A DNA stretch of 64,000 bases from Flavobacterium sp. 245. Its GTDB lineage: Bacteria > Bacteroidota > Bacteroidia > Flavobacteriales > Flavobacteriaceae. The position numbers were made by a program, and so were the translations under genes. Within the stretch, counting starts at the first letter, position 1; the number at the start of each line of letters is the position of its first letter. Of this stretch, positions 27,327 to 35,945 are shown one piece after another. Below the pieces are notes generated by a model. That model was not told the DNA's origin and did not search any database. It saw only the letters and a list, made by a program, of their open reading frames with translations. The stretch is taken from positions 248,001 through 312,000 of the forward strand of contig NZ_SNXB01000004.1 in the NCBI RefSeq assembly GCF_004362055.1, written 5' to 3'.

Positions 27327-27392
27327 TGTCAGGCTGAGCGAAGTCGAAGCCCACGTTACAATTGGAGCGCCCTTCGACTTTGCTAAGGGCGA
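27327..27392. repeat. REP-like imperfect palindrome
   Basis: TGTCAGGCTGAGCGAAGTCG on the left and CCTTCGACTTTGCTAAGGGC on the right form an imperfect inverted repeat. It is more GC-rich than its surroundings, typical of a dispersed palindrome. It sits in the 348-base pyrF-dps gap between a CAGGTTTCAAGTTT repeat (27270-27320) and a tandem repeat. Confidence 0.55.
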
Positions 27393-27439
27393 CATAACAG
27401 ATGTTTCAAGTTCAATTATCTAATTGACTCATTCTCTAA

Positions 27440-27487
27440 TTCTCTAATTACCTAATTCTCTAATTACCTAATTCTCTAATTACCTCA
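27440..27487. repeat. 16-base tandem repeat
   Basis: Three consecutive copies of TTCTCTAATTACCTAA (27440-27455, 27456-27471, 27472-27487 with one change), preceded by partial units. The 16-base period is the same as in the array before purU. Confidence 0.75.
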
Positions 27488-27550
27488 TTAACATTGAATT
27501 CCTATAACAACTTCTCAAAATTGTGTAAGAAAAAAAGAGGTTGTCTTTTC

Positions 27551-27558
27551 TAATTTTG
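27551..27558 (+). promoter_or_regulatory. Minus-7 box of dps
   Basis: TAATTTTG, 25 bases before the ATG at 27584. A TTG lies 27 bases upstream, the same wide spacing as at katA. Confidence 0.45.
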
Positions 27559-27583
27559 GAAAGAACCCAAAAATCAGACAATT

Positions 27584-28057
27584 ATGAGTCCCAACATCGG
27601 AATATCGACGAAAAATTTAAAGAAAAGCACTAGCATATTAGCCACGATTTTATCAAATGAAATGACACTGTACGTGAAAACGAGAAAATTTCACTGGAAC
27701 ATTTCAGGAAACAGTTTTATGGAACTGCATAAATTGTTTGAAGATCAATATCGAATTTTAGAAGCGCAGATTGATGAGGTTGCAGAAAGAATAAGTCAGC
27801 TTGGTGAAAAGACCATTGGAACAATGAAAGAGTTTATTGAAAATTCGACTTTAAAAGAATCCCCAAAAGAATATGCTTCACAAAAACATATGCTCGAAGA
27901 ACTTTTAGAAAATCATGAACAATTAGTAACCGAATTTAGAGATTACATTCCGGTTTTTGAAAATGAAGCCAACGACATCGGTTCTGCTGATTTTATCACG
28001 GGACTTTTGCAGGAACATGAAAAAATGGCTTGGATTCTGCGACGTTATCAAGTTTAA
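27584..28057 (+). CDS. dps: Dps family DNA-protecting ferritin-like protein
   Basis: A 157-residue ferritin-like four-helix protein. The ferroxidase site between subunits is visible: KFHWNISGNSFMELHKLFEDQ (about 36-56) supplies His and Asp, and the following helix AQIDEVAERI the Asp and Glu. Dps forms 12-mers that store iron, remove peroxide and coat DNA in stationary phase and stress. The N-terminus is short and basic (STKNLKKS), which could contact DNA. It lies directly before csbD and opens a stress-related block. No signal peptide. Confidence 0.95.
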   Translation: MSPNIGISTKNLKKSTSILATILSNEMTLYVKTRKFHWNISGNSFMELHKLFEDQYRILEAQIDEVAERISQLGEKTIGTMKEFIENSTLKESPKEYASQKHMLEELLENHEQLVTEFRDYIPVFENEANDIGSADFITGLLQEHEKMAWILRRYQV

Positions 28058-28156
28058 AAATGTGAATTATGCAGCGTTAATCAAAATAAATGTAACGCCG
28101 TCTTAAGTCGAAAATTGCAACTTTACAAAACATTAATTATCTAAAATAAGACTATC

Positions 28157-28342
28157 ATGAATACTACCGAAATAAAAGGAAACTGGAATGAGCTTAAAGG
28201 AAAATTAAAGCAAAAATACGCAGATCTAACAGATGATGATTTGATGTATGCTGAAGGAAAAGAAGACGAAATGTATGGAAAACTTCAGCAAAAACTGGGA
28301 AAAACTAAAGAAGAATTTCATCAAATCTTATCAGATTTGTAA
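28157..28342 (+). CDS. CsbD family stress protein
   Basis: A 61-residue hydrophilic protein with the CsbD pattern: [34 protein letters not shown], then a short helix [14 protein letters not shown]. CsbD-like proteins are induced by general stress in many bacteria (sigma-B in Bacillus) but lack a known biochemical activity. The length is normal for the family. It follows dps by 100 bases and ends in its own terminator. Confidence 0.92.
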   Translation: MNTTEIKGNWNELKGKLKQKYADLTDDDLMYAEGKEDEMYGKLQQKLGKTKEEFHQILSDL

Positions 28343-28363
28343 AACCTTTGAACTCAATCAGGG

Positions 28364-28399
28364 AATACCGTCTAATACTTGTACTAGACGGTATTTTTT
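28364..28399 (+). terminator. Terminator after csbD
   Basis: AATACCGTCTA (28364-28374) pairs with TAGACGGTATT (28385-28395), followed by T residues. Confidence 0.85.
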
Positions 28400-28501
28400 A
28401 TGAAAATTTAATTTGCTTTTCTTCGATTTTCGTCATTTATAACAAATCTTAAATACAATAACCAAAAATAAATTAAGTATCTTTAACCAAATTTTTATAA
28501 A

Positions 28502-29053
28502 ATGAAAGTATTTATAAAGTTCGACATTAATACCATTTGTTCTCTTTATCTAAAACACAACCTTGACAAACAAAATATTAATTTTACAAGTCTTGGGTTT
28601 GGTGAGATCGAGATTGCTGACAACCTTGATGCTGATGCTCTTGAAACTTTAAAAAACAATTTGAGTCCGTGCGGTTTTGAAATCGTGGAAAATCAAAAAA
28701 GTGTTTTGGTACAAAAAATAAAAGATGCCATAATTGAACTGGTTTTCATGGAAGACAGCAACAATTACAAAAGTTCTGTTTTCTTGGCCGAAAAACTTAA
28801 TCACAGTTACGGCTATTTATCTAATGTATTTTCGGAAGTAACTTATTCTTCTATCGAAAATTTTATCATTTTACAAAAAATTGAGAGAGCAAAACAACTC
28901 ATCATAATAAATGAAATGAGCTTGACTGAAATTGCTTTTTTACTAAATTATTCGAGTGTTGCCCATTTAAGCACGCAATTTAAAAATACAACCGGAATTA
29001 CACCTTCGGCTTTTCAGCGAATAATTAAGAAACGAAGAGAAAATTTAAAATAA
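28502..29053 (+). CDS. AraC-type helix-turn-helix regulator (short)
   Basis: A 183-residue protein. The C-terminal 100 residues carry the AraC DNA-binding domain (SSVFLAEKLNHSYGYLSNVFS and MSLTEIAFLLNYSSVAHLSTQFK, ending TGITPSAFQRI). The N-terminal 70 residues form a small alpha-beta domain with a ferredoxin-like look (FTSLGFGEIEIADNLDADALETLKNNL), without visible metal ligands. It is followed at once by a response regulator and a histidine kinase on the same strand, so it is probably part of their signalling unit. Confidence 0.85.
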   Translation: MKVFIKFDINTICSLYLKHNLDKQNINFTSLGFGEIEIADNLDADALETLKNNLSPCGFEIVENQKSVLVQKIKDAIIELVFMEDSNNYKSSVFLAEKLNHSYGYLSNVFSEVTYSSIENFIILQKIERAKQLIIINEMSLTEIAFLLNYSSVAHLSTQFKNTTGITPSAFQRIIKKRRENLK

Positions 29054-29074
29054 AAACCTAAATACCACACTAAA

Positions 29075-29524
29075 ATGCAAAAAAACGCATTATATATTTT
29101 ATTGGCCGATGATGATGAAGATGATCGTCTTTTTTTTAAGGATGCATTTGAAGAAATAAAAATTCAGACTAATGTAGATTTTGTTCACGACGGAATGCAG
29201 TTAATGGATCATTTAAACAATCTTGACAACAAACTTCCGGATATTTTGTTTCTGGATTTGAACATGCCAAAAAAAACAGGTAAAGAATGTTTGATTGAAA
29301 TCAAAAAAACCGAACGTCTAAAAAATATCATTATTGCCATCTACTCTACTTCATCATCTGAAGAAGATATTGAAGATACATTTATTCAAGGTGCCAATAT
29401 TTACATCAAAAAGCCGAGCGATTTTAATACGCTTAAAAAAATAATTAATGAAGTCGTGACCGTAAACTGGCACTATCATACCTCTGGGTTAAACCGTGAT
29501 AATTTCCTGTTGCGACTAAAATAG
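29075..29524 (+). CDS. Single-domain response regulator (receiver only)
   Basis: A 149-residue receiver domain without an output domain. Acidic pocket residues are in LLADDDEDDR (about 8-17), the phosphorylated Asp in DILFLDLNMPKKTGKE (about 50-65), Ser/Thr in IYSTSS, and Lys in IKKPSDF. It belongs to the Rcp1-like group usually paired with PAS- and CHASE-containing kinases. It ends 15 bases before the kinase gene, so they are cotranscribed. As a stand-alone receiver it likely relays a signal to another protein. Confidence 0.92.
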   Translation: MQKNALYILLADDDEDDRLFFKDAFEEIKIQTNVDFVHDGMQLMDHLNNLDNKLPDILFLDLNMPKKTGKECLIEIKKTERLKNIIIAIYSTSSSEEDIEDTFIQGANIYIKKPSDFNTLKKIINEVVTVNWHYHTSGLNRDNFLLRLK

Positions 29525-29538
29525 TATAAGCCTGCCAC

Positions 29539-31323
29539 ATGAAATGGATACCAAATTTTAATTCTTCAAACTCATTGAGAGTTATTTTTGTAATCGCAGT
29601 TTTCATTCTGTTATTTCTTTCATCCATTGCTTACAAACACAATCAGGACTTAAATGAGTCCAGCAAGCTTGTGATGCATACTTATGAAATAAACATTCAA
29701 TTAGAACGATTAATGTCAGCCATTAAAGATGCTGAAACAGGCCAGCGCGGTTATATCATAACACGCAATGGCCGTTTTTTAGCGCCTTATCTTTATTCGC
29801 GCGACAAGGTAAATGCTTCTTTTATTACCTTAAAAAAACTGACTGCAGACAATGCGATTCAGCAGCAAAATCTCGAAAATTTATTCAAGCTCATTATTCA
29901 GCGATTTGTTTCTTTTGAAAATTGCCTAAAATACAGCGATCCCAAAACATACGATAAAAGAAAACTTGACAATCATATGTTTGGTGGCCGAATTTTAATG
30001 GAAAATATTCGGTTTCAAGTGGATAAAATGAATGATATCGAAAAAAAATATTTAGAAAAAAGACTTAAAATTTACGATCAGGAAATTTCGTTAAGCCCTA
30101 TTTTTTCTGTTTCCTTATTTTTAACGGCATTGACTTTTATATTATTGGCCTACAGACAAATCAGCCGTGATTTTGAGCGCTTGAAAGTATACAACAAAAA
30201 ACTTTTAATTTCCAGCGGTTTGATGGCCGAGTCTGAAGTTATTGGAAAATTCAGCACCTGGCAATGGGATTTGGATTCCAATAAAATCGATTATTCCGAC
30301 AATCAGTTTCGAATATTAGGCGTTGAGCCGAATGCATTTGTTCCCGAAAAAGAAACATTTCTTGATTTTGTGCATCCAGATGACAAAGATGCCGTTGCAA
30401 AATCGATGCAGGGAATTATCGAAAAAAAGAACCTTCCGTTTATTTATTACAAAATTGTGCGCCCGGATCATGAAATCAGGTATTTTAAATCGACCGGAAA
30501 ATTATTGACAGATCAACAGGGAAGCAAAATTTTATTGGGAATCAATTTTGATATTACCGATGAGCATCTTTTGAATATTGAACTACAGGAACGAAACAGA
30601 GAATTAGAAAAAAGCAATAAAGAACTGGCTTCTTTCAATCACGTTGCGAGTCACGATTTACAGGAACCACTTAGAAAAATACAGACTTTTATTTCTAGAG
30701 TTTCTGATGCTGATAAAGCCGCAATGTCTGACAGTGCCCGCGAATATCTTTTTAAAATTGAAAGTTCAGCAAAAAGAATGCGTGTTTTAATTGATGATCT
30801 TCTTTTATTTTCAAGAACCAATACGACTAAAAAGGAGTTTATAAAATCAAATTTAAATGAACTTCTGGAAAATGCCGAATCTGATTTAGCCGAAATTATT
30901 CATGAGAAAAAAGCAGTTATTAATGTTTCAAAACTTCCAAAATTAGAAGTGATTCCGTATCAAATTGAACAGCTTTTTATCAACTTAATCGGAAATTCAT
31001 TAAAATACAGTCAGCATGACCGAATTCCGGAAATTATTATTGAAAGTGAAAAAGTACTTGCGATCAATTATCCTGATTTATTGGAACAGTCTATAAAGAA
31101 ATACCACAAAATTACATTTTCAGACAACGGAATGGGATTTGATCCGCAGTTTAAAGAAACTATTTTTGTTCTTTTTCAGCGTCTGCATTCTAAAACCGAT
31201 TATCCGGGAACTGGAATTGGTTTAGCGATCTGCAAAAAAATTGTCGAAAATCACAGAGGTTATATTTTAGCCGACAGTGTTCCAGGAAAAGGTTCTCTCT
31301 TTACTGTTTTTCTTCCAGATTAA
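29539..31323 (+). CDS. Sensor histidine kinase with CHASE3 and PAS domains
   Basis: A 594-residue membrane kinase. Order: transmembrane helix (about 12-28), CHASE3 extracellular sensor with DAETGQRGYI (about 61-70), a second transmembrane helix (about 189-207), a PAS domain with PAC part (about 232-348), coiled-coil linker, HisKA with the phospho-acceptor His in FNHVASHDLQEP (about 367-378), and the HATPase domain (NLIGNSLKYSQ, DNGMGFDPQF, GTGIGLAICKKIV). The architecture matches phytochrome-like light/redox or stress kinases that use stand-alone receivers. The response regulator upstream is the likely partner. It ends in a 15-bp-stem terminator. Confidence 0.92.
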   Translation: MKWIPNFNSSNSLRVIFVIAVFILLFLSSIAYKHNQDLNESSKLVMHTYEINIQLERLMSAIKDAETGQRGYIITRNGRFLAPYLYSRDKVNASFITLKKLTADNAIQQQNLENLFKLIIQRFVSFENCLKYSDPKTYDKRKLDNHMFGGRILMENIRFQVDKMNDIEKKYLEKRLKIYDQEISLSPIFSVSLFLTALTFILLAYRQISRDFERLKVYNKKLLISSGLMAESEVIGKFSTWQWDLDSNKIDYSDNQFRILGVEPNAFVPEKETFLDFVHPDDKDAVAKSMQGIIEKKNLPFIYYKIVRPDHEIRYFKSTGKLLTDQQGSKILLGINFDITDEHLLNIELQERNRELEKSNKELASFNHVASHDLQEPLRKIQTFISRVSDADKAAMSDSAREYLFKIESSAKRMRVLIDDLLLFSRTNTTKKEFIKSNLNELLENAESDLAEIIHEKKAVINVSKLPKLEVIPYQIEQLFINLIGNSLKYSQHDRIPEIIIESEKVLAINYPDLLEQSIKKYHKITFSDNGMGFDPQFKETIFVLFQRLHSKTDYPGTGIGLAICKKIVENHRGYILADSVPGKGSLFTVFLPD

Positions 31324-31342
31324 TAAATACTCAAAATCTTAC

Positions 31343-31397
31343 AAAGAGCGTTTACTGCAAATAATCATTTATTTACAGTAAACGCTCTTTTTTTTTC
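31343..31397 (+). terminator. Terminator of the kinase operon
   Basis: A perfect 15-bp stem (31343-31357 with 31376-31390) is followed by a T run. Confidence 0.9.
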
Positions 31398-31526
31398 TGC
31401 TTAAAAATCTCTTAAGACCTTTATATAAACAGATTATGGGAATTATATAACGATTCTTTTTTATGCTGTAAAGCAAAATAAGTTATTCGTTAGCACCTTT
31501 GTAATGTAATACTTTATGAAGTAACA

Positions 31527-32108
31527 ATGAAAACAATGCCCCTAATAAAAGCATCTATTTTAAGCGTCTTTTTCTTATTGATTATAATCTCTTTTTCAGC
31601 ATGCGGAAAGAAAGAACATCAAAAAGCAAGTCCGTTTAATAATGAAGTTTTTAGCCAAAACAAAAGACAGCAAATTGATAAAGACCAAGTTGAATCTTCG
31701 TTTTTTATTGCTGTGGCAAATGTGAGTAATACTCTTATTTCAAAAAGTCAATTTGCACAAAAACGTTCTCAAAGTCCGATACAGGAATTAAGCAAAAAAA
31801 TTGAAGATCATCAAAATCAATTGCTTCAAAGAATATCAGAAATGGCAAACAAAAAGCTCATTATTATAACTGATATTAATGTAGCCCACAAAAGAGATTT
31901 ATATGATTTAATTGCTACTGATTCAAGTTCATTTGACCAAACATACCTGAATTCAATTTCAGAGTCGCTGTCAGAACAGATTAATTTATTTGAAAAAATT
32001 TCATCTGAAACAAATGATGAGAAAATTTTAAAATTAGTGCTTCAGTATTTGCCAGAGCAGTATCAGCTTTTGAGAGAAACACAACGATTAAAAACAGAAT
32101 TTATTTAA
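31527..32108 (+). CDS. Lipoprotein, possibly DUF4142-like
   Basis: A 193-residue lipoprotein (lipobox FSAC at about residue 26). The mature part is charged and helical, with SSFFIAVANVSNTLISKSQFAQKRSQ and a following helix pair (LSKKIEDHQNQLLQRISEMANKK). This two-helix layout resembles DUF4142, a family of periplasmic proteins found in stress and stationary-phase clusters; the match is by eye only. The TTTGTAATGTAATA sequence at 31498-31511 upstream equals the start region of the two candidate small RNAs. Confidence 0.6.
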   Translation: MKTMPLIKASILSVFFLLIIISFSACGKKEHQKASPFNNEVFSQNKRQQIDKDQVESSFFIAVANVSNTLISKSQFAQKRSQSPIQELSKKIEDHQNQLLQRISEMANKKLIIITDINVAHKRDLYDLIATDSSSFDQTYLNSISESLSEQINLFEKISSETNDEKILKLVLQYLPEQYQLLRETQRLKTEFI

Positions 32109-32145
32109 ACGCCTTAACAATCTATTATTAACTAAATTTTTTACT

Positions 32146-32790
32146 ATGAAAATGCACACTAATTTTTTATGCGCCTTAGCCTTATTTTTTTCAGCTTCAT
32201 TCGGAATGCTTCAAGCTCAAAATGATGAAAATGTTACTACCGAGTTTGGTGTAAAAGGAGGTTTTAACATGTCTAATTTATATAACAATAATGCCGACGA
32301 CGAAAATATTTTATACGGATTTAATGCCGGTGTTTATGCAACATTGCCTATTTCAGATTTTATCGCAATTCAGCCAGAACTTTTGTTTACTACAAAAGGT
32401 GCCGAATTAGAATATAACAATGCCTTTGCTAGCGGAACCGGAAAATTTAAATTGAATTACATCGAACTTCCTTTGTTAGTGAGAGTAAATGTTACCAAAA
32501 ATTTTAATATTCATGCCGGTGGATACGCATCATACCTGGTAAGTTCTAAAGTTTCTGGCGACGGTGATTTCAACTTTGACGAAGAAATTAAAGCCGATGA
32601 TTTAAATAGATTTGATGCTGGTTTATCTGCCGGTGTGGGAGTCGATTTTAATCCAATCAGTATTGGTTTACGATACAATTACGGATTAACAACGATAGGA
32701 AAAGAAAGAACCGTTGCGGGAACAACTTTTACTGTTCCAGATGCTAAAAACAGTAATTTATCTTTATACCTGTCGTATAAACTGAATTAG
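32146..32790 (+). CDS. Outer membrane beta-barrel protein (porin family)
   Basis: A 214-residue outer membrane protein. Signal peptide ends LQAQ (about residue 25). The remainder is a pattern of alternating amphipathic strands (GVKGGFNMSNLY, FIAIQPELLFTTKGAELEY, LNYIELPLLVRVNV, LSAGVGVDFNPISIGLRYNYGL), which is the eight-strand PorT/OmpX-like barrel class common in Bacteroidetes, ending in the terminal aromatic-containing strand LSLYLSYKLN. Location is the outer membrane; ligand unknown. It follows the lipoprotein by 37 bases, so they may form one transcript. Confidence 0.88.
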   Translation: MKMHTNFLCALALFFSASFGMLQAQNDENVTTEFGVKGGFNMSNLYNNNADDENILYGFNAGVYATLPISDFIAIQPELLFTTKGAELEYNNAFASGTGKFKLNYIELPLLVRVNVTKNFNIHAGGYASYLVSSKVSGDGDFNFDEEIKADDLNRFDAGLSAGVGVDFNPISIGLRYNYGLTTIGKERTVAGTTFTVPDAKNSNLSLYLSYKLN

Positions 32791-32828
32791 TAAAAACGAA
32801 TTAATTAACCCTCTAAAAAATAAAAACC

Positions 32829-32981
32829 ATGTCAAATTTATTATACACAATCGCAGTAATATTAGTTATTCTGTGGGCTCTTGGTTTCTTTGTTTACAGC
32901 TTTGGAAGCATCATTCACATTTTATTAGTGATTGCCATTGTCGCTGTATTGCTTAGATTGATCAAAGGCAGGGAAATTTAA
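32829..32981 (+). CDS. lmo0937-family small membrane protein
   Basis: A 50-residue protein read directly from the sequence (MSNLLYTIAVILVILWALGF ... LLRLIKGREI). Two hydrophobic segments separated by VYSFGSIIHI fill nearly the whole length. Its length and sequence fit the lmo0937 family of tiny membrane proteins, whose role is unknown. It sits inside the stress gene block, 38 bases after the porin-type gene and 48 before YtxH. The short size explains why it is easily missed. Confidence 0.85.
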   Translation: MSNLLYTIAVILVILWALGFFVYSFGSIIHILLVIAIVAVLLRLIKGREI

Positions 32982-33029
32982 AAACAAATCATATTAACAA
33001 TTATATATTAATCATTAAAATCAAATATT

Positions 33030-33314
33030 ATGAAAGCAAGTAACACCATTTTAGGAATTGTTGGCGCTGCAGCTGCAGGAGCATTATTAGGAGTTTTATT
33101 CGCACCAGATAAAGGTTCAGAAACTCGTAAAAAAATAAAAGATAAATCGAAAGATTACGGAGACAACTTAAAAACAAAGTTTGACGGAATTGTAGATACT
33201 ATCAAATCAAACGGAAAAGAAATTGTAGATGAGGGAAAAGCAAAATTTAACCAAGTTAAAGAAGACTACAATTCAATTAAAGACGAGGCAAAAACAGTAA
33301 AATCAAACTACTAG
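33030..33314 (+). CDS. YtxH domain protein
   Basis: A 94-residue protein with an N-terminal Gly/Ala-rich membrane segment (ILGIVGAAAAGALLGVLFAPDKGSETRKKI) and a long charged helical tail. This is the YtxH pattern, seen in general stress proteins of Bacillus and in many Bacteroidetes. The membrane segment is followed by the typical APDKGSETR turn. It is flanked by other small stress-type membrane proteins in the same direction. Confidence 0.88.
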   Translation: MKASNTILGIVGAAAAGALLGVLFAPDKGSETRKKIKDKSKDYGDNLKTKFDGIVDTIKSNGKEIVDEGKAKFNQVKEDYNSIKDEAKTVKSNY

Positions 33315-33360
33315 TATTATAGTACAAAGTGAGATTTTTAAACCATAAATACCTTATATC

Positions 33361-33723
33361 ATGGAATCAAATGCAACAACAAACGAGAATTTAAATCTTT
33401 ATGAAAAAGCGGAAAACTATACTAAAACAAGTTTAGAATTACTTAAGCTCAAAACAGTATGTTCAGTCGCAGATGTGGTCTCAACCTTAACATCAAAGAT
33501 CGCAGTTGGCGTAGTTGTTGCATTTTTTACCTTGTTTCTTAATATTGGGATCAGTTTATGGGTTGGCAAAGAGCTTGGAGAGTATTACTACGGTTTTTTT
33601 ATCATGGCACTTTTTTACTTAATTGTTGCCATTGTGATTCATAAAACGCATCACAGCTTGATTAAAACACCAATTGGAAACACTATTATTTCAAGCATTT
33701 TAAAAGAAGAGAATAAAAACTGA
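33361..33723 (+). CDS. Phage holin family (superfamily III-like) membrane protein
   Basis: A 120-residue protein with a soluble helical start and two transmembrane helices (about 46-66 and 80-98). The pattern of a helical head, a helix with VVVAFFTLFLNIGISLW, a short loop GKELGEYYYGFF and a second helix is that of the actinobacterial-type phage holin/competence family, which in Bacteroidetes is a chromosomal envelope protein rather than a lysis protein. No phage genes are nearby. It is the third of a row of small envelope proteins, 46 bases after YtxH. Confidence 0.78.
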   Translation: MESNATTNENLNLYEKAENYTKTSLELLKLKTVCSVADVVSTLTSKIAVGVVVAFFTLFLNIGISLWVGKELGEYYYGFFIMALFYLIVAIVIHKTHHSLIKTPIGNTIISSILKEENKN

Positions 33724-33753
33724 TTTAACTATTAATAACTAAAAAAGACTATA

Positions 33754-34137
33754 ATGGAGCCTATTTACACTATTGATCAATTAAATCAGAGAATAAAGTT
33801 TTTAGAAAATCTTCAAGACACCGAGTGGTGCTCTATAAAAGACGAAATTGAGGATATTAAAGAAAATTTAAAACCTCTCAACCTGATTCGGAATACGGTT
33901 GAAGAAATCAACGAAACTGTTGGTTTTAAAAGCCACATTGCGCAGTCTGCCATCAGTATCGGAATTGGATATTTGGCAAAAAGATTCATCGTCGGAAAAG
34001 GCGATTCAATGTTCAAGGGAATTTTGGGCTCAATCGTTCAGCTGGTCGTAACCAATTTGGTTTCGAAACCACATCACGAATCTTCAGATGCATCTTCACA
34101 AGAAGAAACATCTCAATACGAACCATCTAAAGAGTAA
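33754..34137 (+). CDS. Hypothetical protein of the stress block
   Basis: A 127-residue protein with an N-terminal acidic coiled-coil-like part (about 1-55) and a hydrophobic stretch (AISIGIGYLAKRF and GILGSIVQLVVTNLV, about 66-105) that may contact the membrane. The C-terminus is Ser/Glu-rich. It follows the holin-like gene by 30 bases in the same operon. A similar gene in this place is typical of flavobacterial stress blocks, but no function is known. Confidence 0.7.
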   Translation: MEPIYTIDQLNQRIKFLENLQDTEWCSIKDEIEDIKENLKPLNLIRNTVEEINETVGFKSHIAQSAISIGIGYLAKRFIVGKGDSMFKGILGSIVQLVVTNLVSKPHHESSDASSQEETSQYEPSKE

Positions 34138-34162
34138 TTTGTCTAACTTCAAATTTTATATC

Positions 34163-34261
34163 ATGGAAAAATTTAGCCATATTGTATTAAAAAACGGAGT
34201 ATACATGTACTCTAATCTATATAAATGTTTTGAATACACAAGAGTATTTCTCGGTATCTAA
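34163..34261 (+). CDS. Possible small protein
   Basis: An ORF of 32 codons (MEKFSHIVLKNGVYMYSNLY ...) begins 26 bases after the previous stop, with a leader resembling those of neighbouring genes. It is rich in Tyr, Phe and Val. With no homolog known to me, it is listed only as possible; its location at the end of the operon, in the same direction, is the main support. Confidence 0.3.
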   Translation: MEKFSHIVLKNGVYMYSNLYKCFEYTRVFLGI

Positions 34262-34320
34262 CTTGTTTATACGTTTCTTTAAAACAAACGATTAAACGGT
34301 TAATACATGATTATATATTT

Positions 34321-34364
34321 AAAGGTTCTGAGGGACTAAGATTCTAAGGGACTAAGGTTTTAGC
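34321..34364. repeat. CTAAG-type repeat, left arm
   Basis: Units of GATTCTAAGGGACTAAGG. The inverted arm at 34441-34499 lies on the other side of the terminator at 34391-34428, so the pair forms an outer stem around it. Confidence 0.55.
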
Positions 34365-34390
34365 GAAAGCGAAAGTTTTTTCTAAACCAA

Positions 34391-34432
34391 AAAAGAGACT
34401 GTTTCATTTATGTGAAACAGTCTCTTTTCTAT
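34391..34432. terminator. Bidirectional terminator
   Basis: A perfect 16-bp stem (34391-34406 with 34413-34428) with A and T runs. It separates the stress block from the convergent outer membrane gene. Confidence 0.9.
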
Positions 34433-34440
34433 ATAAAAAA

Positions 34441-34499
34441 CTCAAAACCTTAGCATCTCAAAACCTTAGTAACTTAGTATCTTAGTATCTCAGAATCTC
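34441..34499. repeat. CTAAG-type repeat, right arm
   Basis: About seven units (CTTAGCATCTC, CTTAGTATCTC and variants). It runs up to the stop codon of the next gene. Confidence 0.6.
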
Positions 34500-35829
34500 A
34501 GTTATAATTTTGATAAATTGGCAATTTCAAACCCACATATAAATTGCAGGCTTTTGAAGTATTCGAAAACAAATTTGAAATCAGCGAACCAGAACCTACA
34601 AACAACGGACCCGCTCTAAAACCAGTTCCTACTTGCGTGCCACTGAATTCCATGTACGTTACCGGAATATAAAAACTGAATTGTCTGGTTTCATATCGAG
34701 GCGTAAATGTAATCGAATTTGGAAGTGCAGTTCCGTTTATGTTTTTTGCATTCACTAAACTAAAATCAGTACTTAAATTCAGATAGAATTTGTTATCGAT
34801 ATTCCAGTCGAAATTGGTGTGAAGCGCCGTTGGCAAATTAGCTTTAACACCAGTTCTTGACGAAACCTTTGTATAATGTGTATCGAAGAATTCAAAAATA
34901 CTTTCTGCATCGTCAATATCATCCTGCGTTACCCTTCCGGCCAAATTATAAGTGTTTTCAGTAACGTTTTTATAATTTATTTTCCCGATATCCGTTACCG
35001 AAGCCGCTGCTTTAAATTTGTATCGGTTTCCTATACAAGTATGGCAATTTGTGCGGTATTCGTACGTAAAACCCAAATCAAGCCCAACTCCTGCCGAAGC
35101 GCCACTAAATTTAGGGTCATTTCCGTTTTGATAATCATAACTTGCGGCCGTTTTTAATGTTCCCGTCGAATAATATTCACTTAGTGAGGGATTTGCATTA
35201 TTCTTATTGAAAACAACGCTCAAGTCATTTCCACTCATATAGCCGTTTACACCAGCCAGCAAATATTTCACAGTTAAACCTCCTTTAATAAAGTGATCCT
35301 CTTCATCTAAGAAAATTGTTGCATAACTTGCGCCAATTTCTGCCCAAGAATTGCTTACTCCATTTGGGTTGCCGCCTTGAATCATAAAACTATTTGAAAC
35401 ATCAAGATCTTTGTTTAACTCATCAATCAACTGTCCGTTTACATTTATAATTCCTGTAACGCTTCGAACTCTTGTAAAAAAAGCAATACTATGTTCGCGC
35501 GTAATATTCAGCATAAACGAAGGTCCTAAAATGTCGAAATTTACATTTCCTCGATTGTTCGTTTTGATGTTTTTGCTTGCGTCTGCCTGAATATCATAAT
35601 TTCCGTCGAGAACTTCAGCAAAATTAAAGCCGTACAAATCATTTTGTCCTGTTGCGCTGGCTGAAAAAATAGTGACATCGGCTTTGTATTTTGAATCTAC
35701 GATAACAGACGGATTAAACAAAGCCGACTGGATTCCGGCATAATTGTCGTCCCTGAATCCGAAATACGATTGCGATCGCGCATAAAAAAAGCTTCCAAAG
35801 AAGCAAAATAATAGTAAAGTTCTCTTCAT
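34498..35829 (-). CDS. DUF5723-type outer membrane protein
   Basis: A 443-residue outer membrane protein. The start at 35829 is chosen because the sequence from there (MKRTLLLFCFFGSFFYARSQ) is a good signal peptide; the frame runs 21 codons further to an ATG at 35892, but that adds a basic stretch before it. The mature part begins SYFGFRDDNYAGIQSALFNPS, like the PorV/DUF5723 group of beta-barrels with an NPA/NPS turn. It contains many beta strands and a CHTCIGN Cys pair near residue 285. It should be an outer membrane barrel; a role in gliding or secretion is possible but not shown. Confidence 0.75.
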   Translation of the reverse strand: MKRTLLLFCFFGSFFYARSQSYFGFRDDNYAGIQSALFNPSVIVDSKYKADVTIFSASATGQNDLYGFNFAEVLDGNYDIQADASKNIKTNNRGNVNFDILGPSFMLNITREHSIAFFTRVRSVTGIINVNGQLIDELNKDLDVSNSFMIQGGNPNGVSNSWAEIGASYATIFLDEEDHFIKGGLTVKYLLAGVNGYMSGNDLSVVFNKNNANPSLSEYYSTGTLKTAASYDYQNGNDPKFSGASAGVGLDLGFTYEYRTNCHTCIGNRYKFKAAASVTDIGKINYKNVTENTYNLAGRVTQDDIDDAESIFEFFDTHYTKVSSRTGVKANLPTALHTNFDWNIDNKFYLNLSTDFSLVNAKNINGTALPNSITFTPRYETRQFSFYIPVTYMEFSGTQVGTGFRAGPLFVGSGSLISNLFSNTSKACNLYVGLKLPIYQNYN

Positions 35830-35904
35830 AGATTTTTTATAAGGGGTTGGTTGGTTGCGCCTTTTTTTCAAAAAGCACACAAATATTAACAAAAAAATGG
35901 CAAA

Positions 35905-35945
35905 AAAAAACTTGCTTAATCCGATCGATTAAGCAAGTTTTTTTT
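35905..35945. terminator. Strong bidirectional hairpin
   Basis: A stem of about 17 bp (AAAAAACTTGCTTAATC at 35905-35921 with 35927-35943) has A and T runs on both sides. It lies upstream of the outer membrane gene and could stop readthrough coming from the prfA side. Confidence 0.75.

Noticed and set aside
33361..33723. Holin-like gene as a sign of a prophage
   Set aside because: No phage structural, integrase or lysin genes are nearby; the family is chromosomal in Bacteroidetes and sits in a stress block.
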